This document shows, piece after piece, positions 1 to 8,619 of a stretch of 64,000 nt of DNA. The stretch comes from CAWKDC01 sp964383495. Lineage in GTDB: Bacteria > Pseudomonadota > Gammaproteobacteria > JABCZS01. Position 1 is the stretch's first letter, and each line of letters begins with the position of its first letter. The DNA is taken from the NCBI GenBank assembly GCA_964383495.1, contig CAYLHG010000004.1, positions 56,614 to 120,613 of the forward strand, read 5' to 3'. The notes beneath the pieces were generated by a model. It saw only the letters and a program-made list of their open reading frames with translations. It had not been told where the DNA came from and did no database searches. A program made the position numbers and the translations under genes.

Positions 1-1558
1 TTTTTCGTTCAGAAACAGAATCCAATGCGGAAGTTGCTTCATCCAAAATTAAAATCGGCGCGTTTTTGTAAATCGCACGCGCAATCGCTAAACGTTGACG
101 TTGCCCGCCTGACAACAACACACCATCATCCCCTATTATTGTATCTAATTTATCAGGAAAAGCCTCCGAAAATTCTGTCACATACGCTGCATCCGCTGCT
201 GCTTTCAAACGCTTCTCGTCTACTTCAAAGTTGCCATACGCAATATTATGTGCAATCGTATCATTAAAGAGCGTCACGTTTTGAGAAACAATCGCAAATT
301 GATTGCGCAAAGATTGCAAATCAAAATCACGTACGTCAACACCATCAATTGTAATCCTTCCTGAATAATGATCGTACAAACGTGGAAGTAAATTCACCAG
401 CGTGGTTTTTCCGCTACCAGATTTCCCAACAATAGCAACTCGCATATTGGGCTCTACCGTTAAATTAATACCGCGCAAAACTTCTTTGTGCTCAGGATGA
501 TATCTGAAGGAAACATTATTGATATCTATCCGGCCTTGCACTCGATCAGTCGTCTTTGTGCCAATATTCTGTTCTGCAGGCACATCAAGCGCAGCAAATA
601 TACTTTGTGCACCCGCAATCCCACGCTGTATTTTACTATTCACAGAAGTTAATTCTTTAATAGGTTTCAATAAACCGAGCATTGCTGTTACAAAACTTGC
701 AAACCCGCCTGCCGATAATGCAACCATGCCTTCTGTTTGCGTGGCAATAAACAACGTAAATGCAAGCGCGCAACCTCCAACGGTTTGAATCAAAGGAACA
801 CTGATGGATTTTGTCAATTCTAAACGCATTTCTAATTTTCTATTTTTTTCTAGCGCTTCTTGAAACTGGTGTCTTTCATAATGTTGCCCGCCAAAAATCT
901 TTACCTCACGGTAACCTGTAATATTTTCTTCCGCAACATGCGTCATATGCGCCATGGTGTGTTGAATTTGATGACTATATTTTCTAAAACGATAACTTGC
1001 TACCGAAAATAATAAATATATTAATGGCGCTGCTACAAAAAACCACGCTGTTAATTTCCAATTAATAGTGACCATGACACCTAATAAAAATAATGCTAAA
1101 AATCCATTCCTCACTGAATCTAAGATGGCATCTGTCACTGCTTTCGCAATTTGCTCTACGTTAAATGTTAATTTTGATAATAACTCCCCGGCAGAGTAAT
1201 GGTCATAAAATGCCGCGGGCAATTGCAAATAATGATCAAACAATTCCTGACGAACGGCCATAACAATTTTTCGTGAAAGCCAGCTCAAACTATAGTCTGA
1301 CGCAAAGCTCATCATTCCTCGTACAAAAAAAACAAGTGGAAGCACAATTGGAATTAATGAAATAAAAGCCGGATCACGATGCACAAACCCTTCGTCCACC
1401 AGCGGTTGCAATAATTTAATCATGCCCGCATCTACTGCAGAATATAAAGCGGAACTGACTGCAGCAATGATAAAAATATACCAATAACGCTTTACATAAG
1501 TCAGCAAACGACGGTAAGTTTTCCAATCAGATTTTTTTTTACTCAAAGTGACCCTCAT
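1..1558 (-). CDS. msbA: Lipid A export ABC transporter MsbA, 3' end missing
   Basis: Half-type ABC exporter that flips lipid A-core across the inner membrane. About 519 codons are present; the C-terminal part runs off the left edge of the window. The N-terminal half is a six-helix permease domain. The nucleotide-binding domain shows Walker A GKSGSGKT, signature LSGGQRQR and Walker B ILILDEATSALD, all close to MsbA. The ATG at 1558 has no clear ribosome site. A TTG at 1546 follows GAGGG at good spacing and would give a protein starting MSKKKSDW, so that start is a real alternative. It lies 61 bases downstream of fadA on the same strand. Family assignment is strong; LpxK, the usual neighbour, would lie outside the window. 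Confidence 0.93.
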   Translation of the reverse strand, partial: MRVTLSKKKSDWKTYRRLLTYVKRYWYIFIIAAVSSALYSAVDAGMIKLLQPLVDEGFVHRDPAFISLIPIVLPLVFFVRGMMSFASDYSLSWLSRKIVMAVRQELFDHYLQLPAAFYDHYSAGELLSKLTFNVEQIAKAVTDAILDSVRNGFLALFLLGVMVTINWKLTAWFFVAAPLIYLLFSVASYRFRKYSHQIQHTMAHMTHVAEENITGYREVKIFGGQHYERHQFQEALEKNRKLEMRLELTKSISVPLIQTVGGCALAFTLFIATQTEGMVALSAGGFASFVTAMLGLLKPIKELTSVNSKIQRGIAGAQSIFAALDVPAEQNIGTKTTDRVQGRIDINNVSFRYHPEHKEVLRGINLTVEPNMRVAIVGKSGSGKTTLVNLLPRLYDHYSGRITIDGVDVRDFDLQSLRNQFAIVSQNVTLFNDTIAHNIAYGNFEVDEKRLKAAADAAYVTEFSEAFPDKLDTIIGDDGVLLSGGQRQRLAIARAIYKNAPILILDEATSALDSVSERK

Positions 1559-1619
1559 GTATCTTAATCTTGTGCTGAAAACCCTCACAGTCTTTGCCGA
1601 AGGCCCTACAAGGAGACGA

Positions 1620-2810
1620 CTACACTGCTTCAAATATAGCAGCTGCCCCCATCCCTGTACCTATGCACATGGTCACCATACCATATTTTAAGTGTTTTCG
1701 CCGCATCCCATGCAACAGCGTGGCTGTTCGGATAGCGCCAGTCGCCCCTAAGGGGTGCCCCAATGCAATAGCGCCACCCAATGGATTAACAATCGCAGGG
1801 TCAAGCTTTAATTCATCTATTACCGCCAAAGACTGTGCAGCAAACGCTTCATTTAACTCAATCCATTGAATATCCTCTAATTTTAAACCAGTTTGCTTCA
1901 ACACCTCAGGAATAGCTGCTGTAGGCCCAATGCCCATATATTCCGGGTCGACTCCTCGTACGGCGTAACCACGTAACACACCCAATGGCTTTAAGTCGTG
2001 CTCTTTTAGGAAAGATTCACTGACCAACATGATTGCTGCGGCGCCATCGCTCATTTGCGAGCTATTCCCCGCTGTCACCGTCCCGCCTTGCATGAATACA
2101 GGCTTTAATTTTGCTAAACGTTCTAGTGAGGTATCTTTACGAGCCCCTTCGTCCTGAGATACCTGTTGGCTGATCATATCAATGCATTGACTTTCCAGAT
2201 TCGCGGTGCGCGATTCCACCCAAATAGGTGAAATTTCATCATTAAATTCACCCGATTCAATAGCTGCAATAGCGCGTTGATGGCTTTGCAACGCAAATGC
2301 ATCTTGGCGTTCTCGAGAAATATTCCATTTCTCCGCCACACGCTCTGCAGTTAAACCCATACCATAAGCAATGGATACATGTTCTCCTAAGAAAACATGA
2401 GGATTATGTTTTAGTTGAGAGCCTCCTAATGGCACGTAAGTCATGCTTTCCACACCACCTGCAACAACACAATGTGCATGTCCTACTTGAATGCGTGAAG
2501 CTGCAATGATCACTGCTTCTAAACCAGAAGCACAAAAACGATTCACTGTCACGCCAGGCACAGTTTCCGGTAGCCCAGCCAATAAAGTAGCAATACGCGC
2601 TACATTCATGCCTTGTTCTGCCTCGGGCATTGCACAGCCAATCACAACATCAGCAATATGTTTTGGATTAATGTGAGGCGCTAATTTTATTAATGATTTT
2701 ATGGCATGAACCAATAAATCATCAGGGCGCGTGTGTTTAAAAACACCCTTATGTGCCTTGCCAACAGGGGTACGCGTAGCAGCAACAATAAATGCATCAG
2801 AATGTGGCAT
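1620..2810 (-). CDS. fadA: Acetyl-CoA C-acyltransferase (3-ketoacyl-CoA thiolase)
   Basis: Thiolase (396 aa) that cleaves 3-ketoacyl-CoA with CoA to acetyl-CoA and a shortened acyl-CoA, the last step of each beta-oxidation round. The nucleophile is Cys93 in NRFCASGLEA. The C-terminal active-site motifs GGAIALGHPLGATGA and CIGTGMGAA carry the catalytic His and second Cys. Length matches FadA (about 390). The ATG is preceded by AGGAG at seven bases. It is the last gene of a five-gene operon, 22 bases after the FadN-type gene, which is probably its partner, as in the Bacillus fadN-fadA pair. The operon encodes a second, FadI-like thiolase, so the two probably differ in chain-length preference (inference). 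Confidence 0.93.
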   Translation of the reverse strand: MPHSDAFIVAATRTPVGKAHKGVFKHTRPDDLLVHAIKSLIKLAPHINPKHIADVVIGCAMPEAEQGMNVARIATLLAGLPETVPGVTVNRFCASGLEAVIIAASRIQVGHAHCVVAGGVESMTYVPLGGSQLKHNPHVFLGEHVSIAYGMGLTAERVAEKWNISRERQDAFALQSHQRAIAAIESGEFNDEISPIWVESRTANLESQCIDMISQQVSQDEGARKDTSLERLAKLKPVFMQGGTVTAGNSSQMSDGAAAIMLVSESFLKEHDLKPLGVLRGYAVRGVDPEYMGIGPTAAIPEVLKQTGLKLEDIQWIELNEAFAAQSLAVIDELKLDPAIVNPLGGAIALGHPLGATGAIRTATLLHGMRRKHLKYGMVTMCIGTGMGAAAIFEAV

Positions 2811-2832
2811 GGAAAATCTCCTGTCAACGTCA

Positions 2833-5259
2833 CTAATTTCTCAACGGCTTACCTGTCTCTAACATGTGCTCAATGCGCGCCTGTGTTTCAGGTGTTTTTG
2901 CCAATTCAATAAACCCTTCACGCTCTAAGCGAAGCATCCATTGCTCATCCACTTCATTTAACGCATCAATCATGCCGCCGCACATCACTTTTGCAACATG
3001 ATGTGCAACCGTATAATCATGCGCAGAAATAAATTTTCCTTCCACTAAATTAACTAATTGTGTTTCAAGTTGTGCCCAACCTGTTTCACCCGCAACACAA
3101 ATGCGCGAAGGCCGTGGAGGGCAATACCCTGATAATGCTAAAGCTTGCGCTTGTTTTGCCGCCACATACAACAGCTCATCAGGATTCATGATGATGGGAT
3201 CGGATGGCAATAAATATCCCATTTTTTTAGCATGAAATGCATTGTCACTCGTTTTCGCGGTGCCAACTTGTTCACATAATGTTTTTAAAGCGCGCATAGG
3301 ATCATCTGGCGATGCAACGCTTGCGCGCAATGCTAATTCTTTACATCCTCCTCCGCCTGGCAATAACCCAACGCCTGCCTCAACCAGCCCCATATAAGTT
3401 TCTTGATGAGCAACACGTAAATCACAATGCATGGCCAATTCACAACCACCGCCTAGCACATATCCATGTAATGCGCCCACAACAGGAATGTGAGAGTAAC
3501 GTAGTCTTAAACACATATCTTGAAAATGACGCAATGTTTCTTCAATCTGATCAAATCGATTGGCTTGCATTGCATCTAAAAATTCTTGAATATCCGCCCC
3601 GACAGAAAAATTTGTTCCTGTTCTTTGCCAAATAACCAAAGCAGAAGCTTTTTCTTCAGCAATGTTAATTGCCTCAACAATGCCCGCCAATACACCTCGG
3701 CTGATGGATGCCATTTTTGACTTAAAACTTAACACAAACACACCATCTGTATAATGCCACAACTCAACGAAATCATCTGAATATACAATATCAGCTTCAT
3801 CTAATTGAGCATGGTGGAGACGAATAAAATCTTGCCTTTTATAGACAGGCAAATCAGATGGTGCTTGGTATGACAGTGTTTGCGCTGAAAAAGACAAATC
3901 ATTTTTATAAAATTGACCATCTTCAAGAGTAGAAATCCATGATGGCAATATACCAACACCTGGAACATTCAGCGAGGAAGTATCGTCTATGATTTTTTTT
4001 GAAACAAAATCTACACCAATATTTTGCCACAATTCAAAAGGACCTTTTTCCCACGCAAAGCCCCATCTCATGGCAGAATCAATATCTCTAGCATTATGCG
4101 CAATGTCTTTCAAATGATGTGCAGCATACTGCCATAAATCTCTATGACACGCCCACAAAAATTGAGCTTCAGGATGTTTGCTAGAAAATAATTTTTTAAA
4201 TGCTTCTGCTTTATTTTTATTTCTTAATGTGTCAGCAACTTCACGGTTAGGCTGCCCTGTCGTTTTTTTATAAGTACCGTCTTTTGCATCGTAAACAAAA
4301 ATCTCTCCACGCTCTTTTTTGTAAATTCCAGCACCTGACTTTTCCCCTAACGCACCCTTATCAATTAATTTTTTCATCCACGCTGGGATGGTGAATAAAT
4401 CATGCCAAGGATCATCCTTCAAATCACGCGCCATTGTCGCCACAACATGCGAAAAAGTATCTAACCCCACCACATCTAATGTTCTAAACGTTGCACTTTT
4501 AGGATGTCCAATGAGTGTCCCTGTTAAAGCATCAGCTACATCAAAACGTAAATCAAAAGCCTCTGCATGATGCAAAGTTGATAGCAATGAAAACACGCCC
4601 ATGCGATTACCAATAAAATTAGGCGTATCAAATGCTCTTAATACATTTTTCCCAATATAAGTTGTGAAAAAAGCTTCTAATTCGTCTACTAATTTTGGAT
4701 CAGTATGAGTGGATGGAATCATTTCCACCAAAGACAAATAACGTGGAGGATTAAAGAAATGAATACCCAAAAAACGATTTCGCAATTGCTTTGGCAAGGA
4801 TTTTGACAAAGCCTCAATACTTAACCCTGAAGTGTTGGTGGCTAATATTGCTTCATCAGAAATGAAAGGAGATATTTTGTGAAATAATTCTTTCTTCCAA
4901 TCCATTCGCTCTGAAATAGCTTCAATAATCAAACCACAATGTTTTAATTTTTCCAAATCAGTTTCATAATTGGCAGGAATAATATATTTTGACCACTCAG
5001 GCAAAACCAACGCAGGAGGCTTTGTATTTAACAATCCCTTTATCGCATCTTCTGCCAGCATATTTTTATTGTCACCTGCAGGCAAATCAAATAAAAATAC
5101 AGAATACCCAGAGTTTGCAAATACTGCAGCGATCTTAGCGCCCATCACACCAGCACCCAGTATTGATACAGTTCCTACGTTCCAAGATTTTTCTTGCTTA
5201 GTTTTGAAGCATGACAATGCCTGAGTGCCTAGTGATAATCGCGACATCCATTTGCTCAT
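2833..5259 (-). CDS. fadN: 3-hydroxyacyl-CoA dehydrogenase / enoyl-CoA hydratase, FadN type
   Basis: Bifunctional beta-oxidation enzyme of 808 aa with reversed domain order compared with FadB/FadJ. The NAD-binding dehydrogenase comes first (VSILGAGVMGAKIA near residue 35; ATNTSGLSIE; GIHFFNPPRYLSLVEMI). The crotonase-type hydratase domain is C-terminal (GYVLGGGCELAMHCDLR, then GLVEAGVGLLPGGGG). This order and length fit the FadN family (about 790 aa). The ATG follows GGAGGAG at eight bases and overlaps the stop of the preceding fadJ gene by four bases (ATGA), implying translational coupling. It probably hydrates enoyl-CoA and oxidises 3-hydroxyacyl-CoA to feed the FadA thiolase encoded just downstream. 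Confidence 0.9.
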   Translation of the reverse strand: MSKWMSRLSLGTQALSCFKTKQEKSWNVGTVSILGAGVMGAKIAAVFANSGYSVFLFDLPAGDNKNMLAEDAIKGLLNTKPPALVLPEWSKYIIPANYETDLEKLKHCGLIIEAISERMDWKKELFHKISPFISDEAILATNTSGLSIEALSKSLPKQLRNRFLGIHFFNPPRYLSLVEMIPSTHTDPKLVDELEAFFTTYIGKNVLRAFDTPNFIGNRMGVFSLLSTLHHAEAFDLRFDVADALTGTLIGHPKSATFRTLDVVGLDTFSHVVATMARDLKDDPWHDLFTIPAWMKKLIDKGALGEKSGAGIYKKERGEIFVYDAKDGTYKKTTGQPNREVADTLRNKNKAEAFKKLFSSKHPEAQFLWACHRDLWQYAAHHLKDIAHNARDIDSAMRWGFAWEKGPFELWQNIGVDFVSKKIIDDTSSLNVPGVGILPSWISTLEDGQFYKNDLSFSAQTLSYQAPSDLPVYKRQDFIRLHHAQLDEADIVYSDDFVELWHYTDGVFVLSFKSKMASISRGVLAGIVEAINIAEEKASALVIWQRTGTNFSVGADIQEFLDAMQANRFDQIEETLRHFQDMCLRLRYSHIPVVGALHGYVLGGGCELAMHCDLRVAHQETYMGLVEAGVGLLPGGGGCKELALRASVASPDDPMRALKTLCEQVGTAKTSDNAFHAKKMGYLLPSDPIIMNPDELLYVAAKQAQALALSGYCPPRPSRICVAGETGWAQLETQLVNLVEGKFISAHDYTVAHHVAKVMCGGMIDALNEVDEQWMLRLEREGFIELAKTPETQARIEHMLETGKPLRN

Positions 5260-7301
5260 TTGTTAAGCTCCTCCCATCCAAGATCGGGAGCAAAACGCTC
5301 ACCATAAATTTTGGCATATTCTTTTAGCTCTTTCTGCACACGCTCAAAAGAAATACCCTCTGCATAATGAATGGGACCGCCGCGAAATGGCGCAAAACCC
5401 GTTGCAAAAATAATGCCAGCATCTACTTCATCAGCACTGGCTGCAATGTTTTCGCGCAAACAAGCCATTGCTTCATTTAAAAACCTTAAAATTAAACGTG
5501 ATTCAATCACATTTTCCGGTATTGGGCTGATCTGTTGAGAAAGGTGAGATTTTACGGCCTTACCAGCTTGCCACTTATAAAAACCATTACCTGATTTTTT
5601 ACCCAAATTTCCAGACTTCACTTTTTCCACTAACGCCTCTGGAATTTTTACTTCCATTTTTTCTTTTAAATGATCAGCAACAGATAAACAAATATCCAAA
5701 CCGACTACGTCAGCAAGCTCTATCGGGCCCATTGGCATACCAAACTTCACCGCGGCACGATCAATCAGCACAGGAGAAACACCTTCATCATACAAAGCAA
5801 CAGCCTCTAATAAATAAGGTGTTAAGCAGCGGTTCACCAAGAAACCTGGCGATGATTTTACCGAAAGCGGTAATTTTTTAAGCTGCAAAACAAAAGCCAA
5901 AGCATTTCTCATTACATCAACATCTGTTTTTTCCCCATGCACTACTTCTACCAATTGCATTTTGGATACAGGATTAAAGAAATGGATGCCCACCAACCTA
6001 CCAGGGTTTTTCATTTCCTGATTAATTTCATCCAGCGGGATACTGGAAGTATTGGTTGCTAAAATAGCAGTTGATTTTGCACGAGCTTCTGCATCTTTAA
6101 ATATATTTTGTTTTACTTCCAGATCTTCAAATACTGCTTCAATAATCACATCTGCAAATGCTATACCCTCTCCTTTTACATCCGGAATTAATAAATCTCG
6201 ATAATCCATGATCTTAAAAGGCTCTTTGATCCGTTTTTTCAAATCATCATTAAACTTTTTAAGCACTTGCGCAATGCGCGACATGGCAGTGTCTTGCAAT
6301 GTGACACGCAACCCTTGCATAGCACACCACATGGCAATATCGCCGCCCATTGTGCCAGCACCTATTACATGCACATGCTGTGCTTTATATTTGGATTTTT
6401 TTGCCATATCCTTTAATTGCTCTTGCAAAAAGAAAATGCGAACTAAATTTTGAGTAGTATTATTTGTTGCAAGTTTTTCAAGTGCGTTGATTTCTGCTTG
6501 AAAACCTTCATCTGCCGCAACCCCATACTCCTCCCAGTTATCTATGATCGCAAAAGGCGATGGGTAATGTGCTTGGGAAGCACGTTTTTCAACCTGTTTT
6601 CTTAATAGTTTTGCCAATAAAGCACGAGCTGGTTTAAATCGGAAGATATCGTTATACCACGGAGCACGGCGCTTAGGCGGCTTATTTAAAATAATACTTA
6701 TAGCTGCTAGTTTCATTACTCGCTCTGGCAAACATTCGTCCACAATACCCGCAGCTTTAGCTGCTTTGGCGCGTAATGTTTTCCCTGTTAACATCATTTC
6801 TAATGCGGTATGAACAGGCGCAATACGTGGTAAACGAACTGTGCCGCCCCATCCTGGCAAAATACCTAACATGACTTCAGGTAAACCCATTTTTGTATCA
6901 GGACTATCTTCTGCAATACGATAATCGCAAGATAACGATAACTCTAAGCCGCCACCCAAACAAAATCCATTGATATACGCTAATGTAGGGCAAGGTAATT
7001 TTTCAATCGCCTCACAAATACCTTGACCTTTATTCAAGAATTTAACAACAGCTTCTGGCGTTGTGAGTTTTTGAATTTCACGCACATCTGCACCAGCAAT
7101 AAATCCTGATTTTTTCGCTGACGCAATAATCACTCCTTTCGGAGGATGTGCCGCACATGTTGCAATAGCATCTGCTAATTCATCTAACGCTTCATTATTG
7201 AGGGTGTTTGCATTCTCCCCTTTTTTATCAAAATAAAGCCATGCAATACCATTTTCGTCTGTCTTAAATATCCAATGTTCATATGGTTTCACTGTATTCA
7301 T
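5256..7301 (-). CDS. fadJ: Fatty-acid oxidation complex alpha subunit, FadJ/FadB type
   Basis: Multifunctional enzyme of 681 aa: N-terminal enoyl-CoA hydratase and C-terminal 3-hydroxyacyl-CoA dehydrogenase. The hydratase shows IAGADVREI, GGGLELSLSCDYRI and EVMLGILPGWGGTVRLPR. The NAD site is VIGAGTMGGDIAMW near residue 315, followed by ATNTSSIPLDEI and VGIHFFNPVSKMQLVE. It is somewhat shorter than E. coli FadJ (714) and FadB (729). It starts two bases after the FadI-like thiolase stop, which favours the FadJ/FadI pairing over FadB/FadA. As third gene of the operon it gives the cell a second hydratase/dehydrogenase besides FadN. FadJ versus FadB cannot be settled from sequence alone. Confidence 0.9.
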   Translation of the reverse strand: MNTVKPYEHWIFKTDENGIAWLYFDKKGENANTLNNEALDELADAIATCAAHPPKGVIIASAKKSGFIAGADVREIQKLTTPEAVVKFLNKGQGICEAIEKLPCPTLAYINGFCLGGGLELSLSCDYRIAEDSPDTKMGLPEVMLGILPGWGGTVRLPRIAPVHTALEMMLTGKTLRAKAAKAAGIVDECLPERVMKLAAISIILNKPPKRRAPWYNDIFRFKPARALLAKLLRKQVEKRASQAHYPSPFAIIDNWEEYGVAADEGFQAEINALEKLATNNTTQNLVRIFFLQEQLKDMAKKSKYKAQHVHVIGAGTMGGDIAMWCAMQGLRVTLQDTAMSRIAQVLKKFNDDLKKRIKEPFKIMDYRDLLIPDVKGEGIAFADVIIEAVFEDLEVKQNIFKDAEARAKSTAILATNTSSIPLDEINQEMKNPGRLVGIHFFNPVSKMQLVEVVHGEKTDVDVMRNALAFVLQLKKLPLSVKSSPGFLVNRCLTPYLLEAVALYDEGVSPVLIDRAAVKFGMPMGPIELADVVGLDICLSVADHLKEKMEVKIPEALVEKVKSGNLGKKSGNGFYKWQAGKAVKSHLSQQISPIPENVIESRLILRFLNEAMACLRENIAASADEVDAGIIFATGFAPFRGGPIHYAEGISFERVQKELKEYAKIYGERFAPDLGWEELNK

Positions 7302-7303
7302 CT

Positions 7304-8602
7304 TTAAACCCCATCAACTGATTCAATAAGCATCGCACCACCTTGGCCTCCCCCAATACATAAACTAGCAACTCCTCGTTTAGTACCGCTACGCTTTAAT
7401 ACGTGTGCCAAATGCAGCACTAACCGTGCCCCGCTGCCCCCAACAGGGTGCCCTATCGAAATGGCACCGCCATCTACATTCAAACGAGACAGTGGGATAG
7501 TCCCCATTGCAGTTGGCAATCCTAGCGTTTCTTTACAATAATCTTCGCTTTCTAATGCTTTCATACAACCAATCACTTGTGCGGCAAATGCTTCATTGAT
7601 CTCAAAATAATCAATATCTTTTAACGATAAATTTTGATTTTTCAATAATGAAGCGATAGCATGAGCGGGACCCAAGCCCATGTAAGCAGGGTTAAGTGCA
7701 CTCCACTGGCAATCAATGATTTTTGCAAGGACAGGCAACTGATATTTTTCGACTGCTTTTTTGCTTGCTAATAATAACATCGCTGCACCATCTGTTATTT
7801 GAGAACTGTTACCTGGCGTAATTTGCCCATATTTTTTATCGAAAAACGGTTTTAATTTTGCAAGCTTCTCAAGAGAGGTATCTCGACGCACTCCATCATC
7901 TGCCTCATAACATTTTCCTTTCTCATCACAAATAGATATTATTTCTGATGAGAATAACGATTCATCTTGTGCTTTTGCTGTTCGCTTATTGCTTTCTAAA
8001 GCATACTCATCCATTTCTTTTCGCGTGATCCCGAACAAATGAGCTACATTTTCTGCCGTTTGCCCCATATTAATGCCCACCACGGGATCAGTTAACCCTT
8101 TTAATAAAGCAATCACCGGCGCAAAAAAATGAGGACGAAGCTTTGGCAATAATGCTAATTTCTCTCCTATTGTTTTCGCTGCAAAAAAATAAGATAGCCA
8201 TTTTGTCATATCCTTATTGAACAATAACGGTGCTTGGCTCATGGCGTCTGTGCCGCCCGCCAATATTAAATCACTTTTTCCTAATAAAATTTGGTTTGCT
8301 GCGCTATCTAATGCTTGCAATCCTGATGCACAATTACGCATCACTGTCATGCCCGGCACATGATCTCCGCAACCTACGCGTAATGCAACAATACGACCAA
8401 TATTCGGCTCATTAGGATTAGGTACGGTTGACCCAACGATGACTTGATCAATATCACTTGGCAAAAAAGGCTGACGCATGAGTAATGCCTGTCCTGCCAA
8501 AACAGCCAAATCACTATTTGAAAAAGGATTTGCTGATGTGCGTGCTTTTAAAAAAGGTGTACGCGCACCATCCACAATGTATACATTCTGATTGGAAAAC
8601 AT
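7304..8602 (-). CDS. fadI: Acetyl-CoA C-acyltransferase, FadI type
   Basis: Thiolase of 432 aa, close in length to E. coli FadI (436). Cys91 in MRNCASGLQALDS is the acyl-accepting nucleophile. The C-terminal motifs DGGAISIGHPVGGSGARLVL and CIGGGQGGAML carry the other catalytic residues. The ATG follows GAGGAG at six bases. It sits 17 bases downstream of fadE and two bases upstream of fadJ, so it is co-transcribed with its likely partner alpha subunit. Its insertion between the nucleophile and the C-terminal motifs (around residues 125-190) is longer than in the FadA paralogue of this operon, as expected for FadI-type thiolases. Confidence 0.9.
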   Translation of the reverse strand: MFSNQNVYIVDGARTPFLKARTSANPFSNSDLAVLAGQALLMRQPFLPSDIDQVIVGSTVPNPNEPNIGRIVALRVGCGDHVPGMTVMRNCASGLQALDSAANQILLGKSDLILAGGTDAMSQAPLLFNKDMTKWLSYFFAAKTIGEKLALLPKLRPHFFAPVIALLKGLTDPVVGINMGQTAENVAHLFGITRKEMDEYALESNKRTAKAQDESLFSSEIISICDEKGKCYEADDGVRRDTSLEKLAKLKPFFDKKYGQITPGNSSQITDGAAMLLLASKKAVEKYQLPVLAKIIDCQWSALNPAYMGLGPAHAIASLLKNQNLSLKDIDYFEINEAFAAQVIGCMKALESEDYCKETLGLPTAMGTIPLSRLNVDGGAISIGHPVGGSGARLVLHLAHVLKRSGTKRGVASLCIGGGQGGAMLIESVDGV

Positions 8603-8619
8603 AAAAAACTCCTCAATAT

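Noticed and set aside
25..788. Plus-strand open frames in the first kilobase
   Set aside because: They are shadows of msbA, which reads through on the minus strand with all ABC motifs.
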